DNA of 38,724 bases from Acinetobacter sp. UBA3106 (GTDB lineage: Bacteria; Pseudomonadota; Gammaproteobacteria; Pseudomonadales; Moraxellaceae): assembly GCA_002365595.1 (NCBI GenBank), contig DFAM01000007.1:64129-102852 (forward strand), in the 5' to 3' direction. Positions 1-7,022 of this stretch are shown here, piece by piece. The position numbers were made by a program, and so were the translations under genes. The notes beneath the pieces were generated by a model that was given only the letters and a program-made list of their open reading frames with translations, did not search any database and was not told the DNA's origin. How positions within the stretch are numbered: the first letter of the stretch is position 1; every line of letters begins with the position of its first letter.

Positions 1-665
1 GTTTCGATCACCTGACCCTGTTCCATCACCGCAACATAATCACACACAGTTTCAATGACATCCATTTCATGTGTCACCATGACAATGGTAATGCCTTGTT
101 CTTTATTAATCTTTTTAAGCAAATCTAAAACAGATTTGGTGGTCTGCGGATCCAGTGCTGAAGTCGCTTCATCGCAGAGTAAAATTTTCGGATGATTGGC
201 GAGGGCACGCGCAATACCGACACGCTGTTTCTGACCGCCAGACAGTTCATCCGGGTAAGCATCTTTTTTATGCTTAAGATCAATAAACTCGAGCAATTCC
301 GCTAAACGTTTTTCACGCTCGGCTTTGCTCCAGCCCAACAGTTTCATTGGCATTTCGATATTGGCTGCGACAGTTTTGCTCTGCAACAAATTAAAATGCT
401 GAAAGATCATACCAATATTGGCACGTTCTTGACGTAATGAACGTGCATCCAATGCAGTAAAGTCTTTTTGATTAATGATGACTTGACCATCATTTGGTCG
501 TTCGAGCAAATTAATCAGGCGGATTAAGGTACTTTTACCCGCACCACTATAGCCAATAATGCCAAAAATACTGCCATCTGGAATCTGTAAATTAATTTGA
601 TCCAGGGCACGAATTGTTTGACCTTTAAGCTGATAGTGTTTTGAAATATTTTTAAATTCAATCAT
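1..665 (-). CDS. metN: Methionine ABC transporter ATP-binding protein MetN (partial, N-terminal part)
   Basis: This is the ATPase of the D/L-methionine importer, which powers uptake with the permease MetI and the lipoprotein MetQ at the inner membrane. Translation from the ATG at 665 begins MIEFKNISKHYQLKG. It contains Walker A (GYSGAGKST), the Q-loop, the ABC signature LSGGQKQRVGIARALA and Walker B (ILLCDEATSALDP), followed by the switch region THEMDVI. About 221 codons are visible. The family is about 340 residues, so the C-terminal methionine-sensing ACT-like domain lies beyond the window edge. The gene follows metQ on the same strand, separated by 73 bases that hold a hairpin terminator. 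metI is not in the window and may lie further downstream. The family call is secure, and the MetN assignment rests on the neighbouring metQ. Confidence 0.93.
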   Translation of the reverse strand, partial: MIEFKNISKHYQLKGQTIRALDQINLQIPDGSIFGIIGYSGAGKSTLIRLINLLERPNDGQVIINQKDFTALDARSLRQERANIGMIFQHFNLLQSKTVAANIEMPMKLLGWSKAEREKRLAELLEFIDLKHKKDAYPDELSGGQKQRVGIARALANHPKILLCDEATSALDPQTTKSVLDLLKKINKEQGITIVMVTHEMDVIETVCDYVAVMEQGQVIE

Positions 666-691
666 ATGGTCAAAAACTATCTATAAAAAGA

Positions 692-719
692 AAAACAGGC
701 AAAGAAACTTTGCCTGTTT
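692..719 (-). terminator. Hairpin terminator/attenuator between metQ and metN
   Basis: A perfect 12-bp stem (693-704 with 708-719) closes on a 3-base loop. On the minus strand it is followed by a T-rich tract (TTTTTCTTTTT). It lies after the metQ stop and about 30 bases before the metN start, so it probably lowers downstream expression relative to the binding protein. Confidence 0.75.
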
Positions 720-738
720 AGATGTACCAATTATATTA

Positions 739-1611
739 CTATTTTGCTTCAGTGAGATAGCTAATCGGTTTATTTACGTCAACTTTAGTGCCAGCAAATT
801 TTTCCTGAACAAATTTTTTCACGGCTTCGGTGTGGTAAAGCGCGCCTACTTTTTTCAGCACAGGGTCATTTTGATGGTCAGCTGCAACAGCAAGAATATT
901 GACATTCATTTTGGTGCTCTGGTCGATTGGCTCATAATAAATAGAGTCTTTCAGCACATTCAAGCCACCTTCCATTGCCAGGGTATTACCCAATACAATT
1001 GCATCGACTTCGTCTTTCACACGTACAGCAGTTGCCATCTGAATAGGTTTAATCACAATTTTTTTGTTGTTTTCAACAACATCAGCAGGTGTGCCTTTTA
1101 CATTGTCAAAATTAGGTTTTAACTTAACCAAACCGGCAGATTGAAGTAACAATAATGCACGTGATTCATTTGCCCCATCATTAGGAATGGCAATGGTTGC
1201 ACCTGTTTTAAACTCATCCAGTTTCTTCACTTTACTTGAGTAAATACCCATTGGTTCAAGGTAAGTAGTAGAAAGCGGGGCAATCTTGTCTTTATTGGAC
1301 TCGTTGAAAGCAACCAGATAGGCATAAGACTGGAATGCATTCACATCAATTTCTTTATTGGCTACAGCAGTGTTCATAGACACATAGTCAGTAAAGTTTT
1401 TCACTTCTAGCTTAATGCCGGCAGCTTTGGTTTCCGGAAGGGCAGCAATATAACGCCAAACTTCAGCATCCGAACCTGTAGATGCCATAGTGACAGTTTG
1501 TAATCCCGAAGAATCTTTATTTTGAGCGGCATCAGATGCAGGTGCTTCTTGTTTGCCGCAGCCAGCTAAGCCAACGGTTAAGCCTAGTACAAGACCAAGG
1601 AGCTTTTTCAT
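739..1611 (-). CDS. metQ: Methionine-binding lipoprotein MetQ (NlpA family)
   Basis: This is the substrate-binding lipoprotein of the methionine ABC importer. It is 290 residues, which is normal for the NlpA/MetQ family. The N-terminus is a lipoprotein signal with the lipobox LAGC, so Cys18 would be lipidated. The mature part has the family pattern with a TGSDAEVWRYI segment near the start and IAIPNDGANESRALLLL in the middle. A good ribosome binding site (AGGA, 8 bases before the ATG) supports the start. It is the first gene of the visible operon and is followed by metN. Close relatives bind methionine or other small amphipathic ligands. The adjoining metN makes methionine the likely ligand, but the binding site was not examined residue by residue. 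Confidence 0.93.
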   Translation of the reverse strand: MKKLLGLVLGLTVGLAGCGKQEAPASDAAQNKDSSGLQTVTMASTGSDAEVWRYIAALPETKAAGIKLEVKNFTDYVSMNTAVANKEIDVNAFQSYAYLVAFNESNKDKIAPLSTTYLEPMGIYSSKVKKLDEFKTGATIAIPNDGANESRALLLLQSAGLVKLKPNFDNVKGTPADVVENNKKIVIKPIQMATAVRVKDEVDAIVLGNTLAMEGGLNVLKDSIYYEPIDQSTKMNVNILAVAADHQNDPVLKKVGALYHTEAVKKFVQEKFAGTKVDVNKPISYLTEAK

Positions 1612-2443
1612 GTATTCATCCTAAGTAAATTTAATTTTGGCTTTAAATTTACGAATCTATTGTATTGAGAGATTAAATCAAGCTTGAATCAGTAAAAACC
1701 GATTGATGCATACGACTTTAAAATGACCTGAAATTCAATGCAATCAGATATCAGTCGCATAACCTGATCAATGCAAAGCTGAGAATAGCAAGTCTCGCTG
1801 TATCAAAGCAGCTTTGTTCATTCAGGCTAACTTTAAATTTGAGTAATGATAGCAATTTTTTATTATGCATAATAGTAATTATAAATCTGATACTTAGCTT
1901 GATTTTATATAAGAAAGTGAGATGTTTTAATAAATTAACTCATAAAACAATAGATTAAATTTATTACAATGAATAAAACTGATAATTAAAAGAATTTTGT
2001 TTCTATATAAATTTTTAGAAAATACAAAGATGAAAAATGGATAAGTGCTAATTTCATATTTTTAATTTTATTTCTTGATGTTTAGGGGGGGGCTTGTCGC
2101 TTAAATTCAAAATAAAAAGAACCTAGTAAATAGGTTACTGAAAAATAAGAGAGATGGGAGAGGAGTACAGGTTATTATACGAAATATTGCTTTTAAGAAT
2201 TGGGCGATTATTCAGGAAATGAAGCGTTGAGAAATCAGAAAAATGATAAAATCGACAGCTTTTTTAACGAAATTATTGGCAAAAGGTTTCAATGTTGATT
2301 AGAAAGAAACCAATTTGTTTCAAAGTTGGCTTTTCGGGTTTACGTCTCCGATTTCCTATATTATAACTACTATTATGTTAAATAGACTCAGAATTCGATG
2401 AAATTTCTTTTATAATAAATGAAAATTTAGGGTATTTAAAATA
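1612..2443. other. AT-rich gap of about 830 bases without a recognised gene
   Basis: The stretch has many stops in all frames and is richer in A+T than its neighbours. It holds an 8-G run at 2085-2092, which stands out in this background. Very short open stretches include 22 codons from the ATG at 2152 and about 19 codons from the ATG near 2243. I do not recognise either and do not call them genes. The metQ promoter should lie at the left end, but no convincing -35/-10 pair was seen. Confidence 0.6.
2339..2367 (+). promoter_or_regulatory. Possible sigma-70 promoter for the small secreted protein gene
   Basis: TTTACG (2339-2344) and TATAAC (2362-2367) are separated by 17 bases, with a start expected near 2374. 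The region is AT-rich, so chance matches are common. Confidence 0.3.
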
Positions 2444-2833
2444 ATGAAATTACTAAGCTTTATACTATTATTTGTTAGTAGCAGTTGTTTTGCTTTATCT
2501 AGTGACGAATTTGATCAACAGTATCGAAATTTAAATGGTGAACTCAATAAAGCCATAATTAATAATATGATCTATTCTAGGGATTATGATGATAAAAAAG
2601 TTCCATTTTCAGAAAAACTGGAATCTAAAAGTAAGTGGTGTGACTTAACCAAAGCTAGAGTAAATTTATTAGATTTTGTGATTCAGAATTTCTCTGCTTA
2701 TAAAGCATGGGTGAAGCAAAACAATCTTGATGATGATTCTAGTTTGGATGATTTTAATAAGTTTCATGAAAATCAGCAGAAATCATATATTGGTTGTAAG
2801 CTAAACCTTGAAGAATACCGATCAAAAATGTGA
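2444..2833 (+). CDS. Hypothetical small secreted protein
   Basis: The 129-residue product is not one I recognise. It starts with a classical signal peptide (MKLLSFILLFVSSSCFA) with likely signal peptidase I cleavage after Ala17. Cys15 does not sit in a lipobox. The mature protein is about 112 residues, hydrophilic and probably helical, with many Asp, Asn and Lys. It has two cysteines (Cys66 and Cys118) that could form a disulfide in the periplasm. The ribosome binding site is weak (AGGG about 12 bases upstream). The gene stands alone between the met genes and purD in very AT-rich DNA, which suggests an accessory gene, possibly acquired. Function is unknown. Confidence 0.65.
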   Translation: MKLLSFILLFVSSSCFALSSDEFDQQYRNLNGELNKAIINNMIYSRDYDDKKVPFSEKLESKSKWCDLTKARVNLLDFVIQNFSAYKAWVKQNNLDDDSSLDDFNKFHENQQKSYIGCKLNLEEYRSKM

Positions 2834-2998
2834 TTAAATTATAAAAACTAAAATTAACCTAATACACCTTATACGAAATAAATTTTAGTTATTTAAAAAC
2901 ATTTACTTAAGTATAGTTTAAAACAAATTGGATTTTTTAGAGTGAAATATCACATTGACTGTCTTAAATTTAGAGCTTAAAAGTTTATTGTTATAAAT

Positions 2999-3025
2999 AA
3001 AAAACCCGCATTAAGCGGGTTTTTT
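2999..3025 (-). terminator. Rho-independent terminator of purD, probably bidirectional
   Basis: An 11-bp stem (2999-3009 with 3015-3025) has the GC core CCCGC/GCGGG, a loop ATTAA and A/T tracts on both flanks. It lies just after the purD stop and faces the small gene ending at 2833, so it can serve both strands. Confidence 0.9.
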
Positions 3026-3039
3026 ATTCTTAATTTTAA

Positions 3040-4323
3040 TTAAGCATTTTCACGTGCAATTGCGCGGTAACCAATATCTTTACGATATTGAACGCCGTCA
3101 AAAGTCACTTTTTGGCAAAGTTCCAAAGCTTTTGCTTGTGCTTCACCAATCGTATTGCCGAGTGCAGTCACACAAAGTACACGACCACCAGCTGTTACGA
3201 TATCACCATTTTCATTGGCTTTTGTACCTGCATGGAACACTTTCGCATCTGCCATTTCAGTGTCTAAACCTGAAATCACATCACCATTGCTTGAAGTTTC
3301 AGGGTAGCCACGTGATGCAAGTACGATACCAACAGTTTTGCGCTCATCCCATTCAGCTTCCCCAGGAAGGTTACCTTCAATACCAGCTTCAACCAAATCA
3401 ACTAAAGATGATTTTAAACGCATCATGATCGGTTGTGTTTCTGGGTCGCCAAAACGACAGTTGAACTCGATCACTTTAGGTTGACCTTGTTCATCAATCA
3501 TCAAGCCTGCGTATAAGAAACCTGTATAAACATGACCGTCTTTTTTCATACCTGCAACGGTAGGACGCATCACTTCATTCATGGTTTTTTCAAAGACTTC
3601 AGCCGTTACAACTGGCGCAGGAGAGTAAGCACCCATACCGCCAGTATTTGGACCTTGGTCGCCTTCGAAGATACGTTTGTGATCTTGCGAAGTTGCCATT
3701 GGCAAGATGTTGTCGCCATCAATCATACAAATGAAAGACGCTTCTTCACCTGCAAGGAATTCTTCAATCACCACACGTGAGCCGGCATCACCAAATTTGT
3801 TGCCTGCAAGCATGTCATCAATCGCATCGAATGCTTCCTGATTGGTCATGGCAACAATCACGCCTTTACCCGCAGCAAGACCATCAGCCTTGATCACGAT
3901 TGGCGCACCATTTTTTTCAACAAATGCTTTTGCTGCATCTACTTCAGTGAACACGTCATAGAAAGCAGTTGGAATGTTGTGGCGTTTTAAGAAGTGCTTG
4001 GCAAATGCTTTAGAGCCTTCAAGTTGTGCAGCAAATTGAGTTGGACCCCAAATTTTAACGCCAGCTTCACGACAAGCATCCACAACACCATTTACAAGTG
4101 GTGCTTCAGGACCAACAACCACTAAATCAACCGCATTGTTTTTTGCAAAGTCGATAATTGCTGTATTGTCTAAAATATTTAAGGCAACATTTTCGCATTT
4201 ATTTTCTGTTGCAGTACCTGCATTGCCCGGTGCTACAAATACTTTTGCGACTTTGTCATCTTGCGCGATTTTCCATGCCAATGCATGTTCACGACCACCA
4301 TTACCCAAAACTAAAATATTCAT
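3040..4323 (-). CDS. purD: Phosphoribosylamine-glycine ligase (GARS)
   Basis: This enzyme catalyses ATP-dependent joining of glycine to 5-phosphoribosylamine, step two of de novo purine synthesis, in the cytosol. From the ATG at 4323 the product is 427 residues, the usual length for bacterial PurD. It begins with the family N-terminus MNILVLGNGGREHALAWK. The ATP-grasp region carries IVIKADGLAAGKGVIVA, and the metal/ATP site has VIEFNCRFGDPETQ. An in-frame ATG lies 15 bases upstream, but the start at 4323 has a GGAG at proper spacing and matches the family N-terminus. It is downstream of purH on the same strand, separated by about 370 bases that hold a palindromic element and a structured leader. 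Confidence 0.97.
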   Translation of the reverse strand: MNILVLGNGGREHALAWKIAQDDKVAKVFVAPGNAGTATENKCENVALNILDNTAIIDFAKNNAVDLVVVGPEAPLVNGVVDACREAGVKIWGPTQFAAQLEGSKAFAKHFLKRHNIPTAFYDVFTEVDAAKAFVEKNGAPIVIKADGLAAGKGVIVAMTNQEAFDAIDDMLAGNKFGDAGSRVVIEEFLAGEEASFICMIDGDNILPMATSQDHKRIFEGDQGPNTGGMGAYSPAPVVTAEVFEKTMNEVMRPTVAGMKKDGHVYTGFLYAGLMIDEQGQPKVIEFNCRFGDPETQPIMMRLKSSLVDLVEAGIEGNLPGEAEWDERKTVGIVLASRGYPETSSNGDVISGLDTEMADAKVFHAGTKANENGDIVTAGGRVLCVTALGNTIGEAQAKALELCQKVTFDGVQYRKDIGYRAIARENA

Positions 4324-4327
4324 CGGT

Positions 4328-4354
4328 TCATACTCCATGAATCGAAAATGACAT
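4328..4354 (-). CDS. Possible leader mini-ORF (8 codons) upstream of purD
   Basis: On the minus strand an ATG at 4354 opens MSFSIHGV and stops at TGA (4330-4328), four bases before the purD ATG. A GAGG lies about 5 bases upstream of the mini-ORF start. Both this GAGG and the ATG are in the 3' arm of the hairpin at 4352-4390. The end of the mini-ORF overlaps the purD ribosome binding site (GGAG). This layout would allow translational coupling, but with eight codons it could be coincidence. Confidence 0.25.
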   Translation of the reverse strand: MSFSIHGV

Positions 4355-4390
4355 AAAGTCCTCAGCCTAAAAATAGGAGAGGACTTTATG
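4352..4390 (-). promoter_or_regulatory. Perfect 12-bp inverted repeat in the purD leader
   Basis: Arms 4352-4363 and 4379-4390 (CATAAAGTCCTC/GAGGACTTTATG) enclose 15 bases that can form an extra 4-bp stem (4366-4369 with 4374-4377). It lies 29 bases before the purD start. There is no T-run, so it is not a standard terminator. It could be an RNA element controlling purD translation or a dimeric repressor operator. Confidence 0.5.
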
Positions 4391-4508
4391 AAAGACTTAA
4401 AGTTAATAATTCTTAAATAACAATCTATTATCTAAGTATATCAAATTTATTAATCACGACGGCGTCTTTTCAATAAAGTCTGTAATGCTGGAATAACCTT
4501 CGGTTCGA

Positions 4509-4641
4509 CCTACTTTTCTTACGGGAAAAGTAGGCAAAACCATTGTCATCCGCAAAACTCGTCATTGTTCATCAATGATCAAGTGCCTCGCAGAAACTTT
4601 ATATATTTTATAAATTTCTGCCTCGAACAGTTGCGGATGAC
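4509..4641. repeat. Compound palindromic element (REP/MITE-like)
   Basis: Four inverted repeats are packed together. A 10-bp hairpin 4509-4518/4525-4534 has arms CCTACTTTTC/GAAAAGTAGG. An 11-bp pair GTCATCCGCAA 4545-4555 / TTGCGGATGAC 4631-4641 encloses the rest. Inside are TCATTG/CAATGA (4562-4567/4573-4578) and a long AT hairpin 4590-4621 with arms GCAGAAA/TTTCTGC. It sits between purH and purD and encodes no protein. It resembles dispersed palindromes I associate with Acinetobacter intergenic regions, but copy number cannot be tested here. Confidence 0.6.
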
Positions 4642-4690
4642 GTTTCCGCGTATCCTTATTTAGGATATGAAATTATTGAAAATTTATGTC

Positions 4691-6265
4691 TTAGTGACGG
4701 AAATGACGCATGCCAGTGAAGACCATTGCAATGCCAGCTTCATCAGCAGCAGCAATTGTTTCTTCATCACGCATAGAACCACCCGGCTGGATAATGCATT
4801 TGATACCCGCTTTCGCTGCGTTATCAATACCATCACGGAATGGGAAGAATGCGTCAGACGCCATTACAGCACCTTCAACTACTAGACCAGCATGTTCAGC
4901 TTTAATCGCAGCAATACGAGCAGAGTTTACGCGGCTCATTTGACCTGCGCCCACACCAATGGTTTGACGGTTTTTAGCATAAACAATGGCGTTAGATTTC
5001 ACGTATTTCGCAACTTTCCAGGCAAAAATCATGTCGTCAATTTCTTGCTCAGTTGGTGCACGTTTGGTCACAACTTTAAGATCATCTTTCGTGATCATGC
5101 CCAAGTCTTGGTCTTGAACCAGTAAACCGCCGTTTACGCGTTTGTAGTCAAGTTGCGATTGACGCGCATCGATTGCTGGAAGTTCACCACAAACTAAAAC
5201 ACGTACGTTTTTCTTCGCACCAGTAACCTCAAGAACGCCTTCAGCAACGCTCGGTGCAATGATCACTTCAACAAATTGACGATCTACAATGGCTTGCGCA
5301 GTTGCAACGTCTAATTCACGGTTGAATGCAATGATGCCGCCGAATGCAGATTCAGGATCTGTTGCATAAGCAAGGTCATAAGCAGCTTTGATACCGTCTA
5401 AAGACACTGCAACACCACATGGGTTGGCGTGTTTAACGATCACGCAAGCAGGTTTCGCGAATGATTTCACACATTCAAGTGCTGCGTCAGTATCTGCGAT
5501 GTTGTTATAAGAGAGTTCTTTACCTTGCAGCTGTTTCGCAGTTGATACAGATGCTTCAGTCGCATCAGCTTCTACATAGAAAGCAGCAGCTTGATGTGGG
5601 TTTTCACCGTAACGAAGGTCTTGTGCTTTATTCAATTGAGTATTGAAAGTACGTGCAAATTTGTCTGCCTGACCTTCCTCGACACCTACGCGAGCGCCAA
5701 GGTAAGAAGCGATCATGCCATCATATTGCGCAGTATGTTCAAATGCTTTAACCGCCAAGTCAAAACGTGTTGCGTAAGATAAAGCACCATCAGCTTTAAG
5801 CTCGGCAACTACAGTTGCATAGTCAGATGCATTTACCACAATACCTACAGATGCATGGTTTTTTGCAGCAGCACGAACCATAGTAGGACCGCCGATGTCG
5901 ATGTTTTCAATCGCATCTGCCAGTGAACAGTTCGGTTTTGCAACAGTTGCAGCAAATGGATAAAGGTTAACTACAACCAAATCAATTGCATCAATGTTGT
6001 GTTCTGCCATCACAGCTTCGTCTAGACCGCGACGAGCCAGGATACCACCATGAATTTTCGGATGTAGTGTTTTTACACGGCCGTCCATCATCTCTGGGAA
6101 ACCAGTGTGCTCTGAAACTTCAACTACGGCAACATTATTGTCTTTTAACAATTTGTATGTACCACCAGTAGATAAAATTTCTACCCCAAGAGCAGCAAGG
6201 TCTTGTGCAAACTCAACAATACCAGTCTTGTCAGAAACAGAGATTAAAGCGCGTTTAATAGTCAT
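4691..6265 (-). CDS. purH: Bifunctional AICAR transformylase / IMP cyclohydrolase
   Basis: PurH performs the last two steps of IMP synthesis: formyl transfer from 10-formyl-THF to AICAR, then ring closure. The product is 524 residues from the ATG at 6265, the normal family length. The N-terminal cyclohydrolase (MGS-like) domain starts MTIKRALISVSDKTGIVEF and contains LSTGGTY and DGRVKTLHPKIHGG. The C-terminal transformylase domain has the catalytic Lys-His in VKHANPCGVA and ends near GMRHFRH. An in-frame TTG at 6286 would add seven residues, but the ATG matches relatives. It lies downstream of fis, with the fis terminator in between, and upstream of purD, forming the fis-purH-purD cluster known in Pseudomonas-like bacteria. 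Confidence 0.97.
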   Translation of the reverse strand: MTIKRALISVSDKTGIVEFAQDLAALGVEILSTGGTYKLLKDNNVAVVEVSEHTGFPEMMDGRVKTLHPKIHGGILARRGLDEAVMAEHNIDAIDLVVVNLYPFAATVAKPNCSLADAIENIDIGGPTMVRAAAKNHASVGIVVNASDYATVVAELKADGALSYATRFDLAVKAFEHTAQYDGMIASYLGARVGVEEGQADKFARTFNTQLNKAQDLRYGENPHQAAAFYVEADATEASVSTAKQLQGKELSYNNIADTDAALECVKSFAKPACVIVKHANPCGVAVSLDGIKAAYDLAYATDPESAFGGIIAFNRELDVATAQAIVDRQFVEVIIAPSVAEGVLEVTGAKKNVRVLVCGELPAIDARQSQLDYKRVNGGLLVQDQDLGMITKDDLKVVTKRAPTEQEIDDMIFAWKVAKYVKSNAIVYAKNRQTIGVGAGQMSRVNSARIAAIKAEHAGLVVEGAVMASDAFFPFRDGIDNAAKAGIKCIIQPGGSMRDEETIAAADEAGIAMVFTGMRHFRH

Positions 6266-6326
6266 GATCTTCGTCACAGTTTTCAAAGGAACAGATTAAA
6301 ACAAATTAGCAAAATGCAGGTTAAAA

Positions 6327-6355
6327 AAAATGCCTGCGGAAGCCGCAAGCATTTT
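6327..6355 (-). terminator. Rho-independent terminator of fis
   Basis: AAAATGC/GCATTTT and GCGG/CCGC pair around a 3-base loop, with one 2x2 internal mismatch. On the minus strand eight T residues follow. It lies right after the fis stop and before purH, so purH probably depends on read-through or on its own promoter. Confidence 0.8.
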
Positions 6356-6360
6356 ATCAT

Positions 6361-6630
6361 TTATTCACTCATTAAACCGTGAGCTTTCAACTTTTTACGT
6401 AAAGTACCACGGTTTAGTCCGAGAATCTCGGCAGCACGTGTCTGGTTACCACGCGTATATTCAAGAACTACAGATAGAAGAGGCTTCTCCATTTCTGCTA
6501 GCACCATGTCATACACCTGAGAGGGTTGCTCGCCTTGCAATTGTGCAAAATAATGGCGAACTGCGCGATCTACGTGGATACGAAGAGCGACATCAGATTG
6601 TGCAGTAAAAATAGGAGATTTGCTATTCAT
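6361..6630 (-). CDS. fis: DNA-binding nucleoid protein Fis
   Basis: Fis is a small homodimeric nucleoid protein that bends DNA and activates stable-RNA promoters in fast growth. The 89-residue product is slightly shorter than the 98-residue E. coli protein. The C-terminal helix-turn-helix is nearly canonical: GNQTRAAEILGLNRGTLRKK, followed by LKAHGL. The middle contains the dimerisation helices (VRHYFAQLQGEQPSQVYDM). In Pseudomonas and enterics fis follows dusB. Here the gene upstream is a DUF3426 protein and no dusB is in the window. The gene has a long leader and its own promoter region (about 6938-7017) with phased A-tracts. Confidence 0.95.
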   Translation of the reverse strand: MNSKSPIFTAQSDVALRIHVDRAVRHYFAQLQGEQPSQVYDMVLAEMEKPLLSVVLEYTRGNQTRAAEILGLNRGTLRKKLKAHGLMSE

Positions 6631-6937
6631 GCGAATTAATCCGAAAAATCAAAATATCACTTGGGTAAAGAGATATATAAAAGTGGTCTATAAAAATTAA
6701 ATGAACTCCAGTTTTAGATCCTAAAGCTAGAGTTCTAAAACTTGATCATTTAGCTTGCCACAACTCAACGTTTTTGATCGAAATTTAAGCGTAACAATAG
6801 ATTAATATTTGTTACCAACCAAAATCAAAACAAAAAAATCTACTCGATACGCAATATCAAATAAAGCGCATTTCAGTTAGACGATTTTGTTGTGAAAATT
6901 ATCGAGGAGTTTGTAGCACATAGCTTTCGTGGCGCGT

Positions 6938-6946
6938 ATGATAGCA
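6938..6946 (-). promoter_or_regulatory. Extended -10 promoter, probably for fis
   Basis: On the minus strand the sequence TGC-TATCAT is an extended -10 element, followed by a GC-rich discriminator (ACGCGCCAC) typical of growth-rate-controlled promoters. No good -35 hexamer is present. The start would be near 6931, giving a leader of about 300 bases. Confidence 0.45.
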
Positions 6947-6978
6947 TTGTCTAAGAAAAAGTGAGCAAGAAAACTGCA

Positions 6979-7017
6979 TTTTTTTTACATTTTTTTGTAT
7001 TTTTTAATAGTTTTTTT
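6979..7017 (-). promoter_or_regulatory. Phased A-tracts (UP-element/curved DNA) upstream of fis
   Basis: Four T-runs on the plus strand (6979-6986, 6990-6996, 7000-7005, 7011-7017) have centres 9.5 to 11.5 bases apart, close to one helical turn. On the minus strand they are A-tracts at about -48 to -86 from the predicted fis start, suitable for binding the RNA polymerase alpha subunit and for DNA bending. Confidence 0.5.
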
Positions 7018-7022
7018 CAATA

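Larger units (their letters stand above)
6631..7022. other. Non-coding leader/promoter region upstream of fis (about 390 bases)
   Basis: There is no supportable ORF. The left two thirds would be the transcribed fis leader if the promoter at 6938-6946 is right. The right part, 6979-7017, is a series of T-runs (A-tracts on the minus strand). No terminator hairpin for the DUF3426 gene was seen just after its stop. Confidence 0.6.

Noticed and set aside
832..1122. Open frame on the plus strand opposite metQ
   Set aside because: It is a shadow of metQ, with no family features and no ribosome binding site.
4382..4420. Plus-strand 10-codon ORF (MKDLKLIILK) after an AGGAGAGG
   Set aside because: It arises from the palindrome at 4352-4390, which mirrors the ribosome binding site on both strands; no gene follows on the plus strand.
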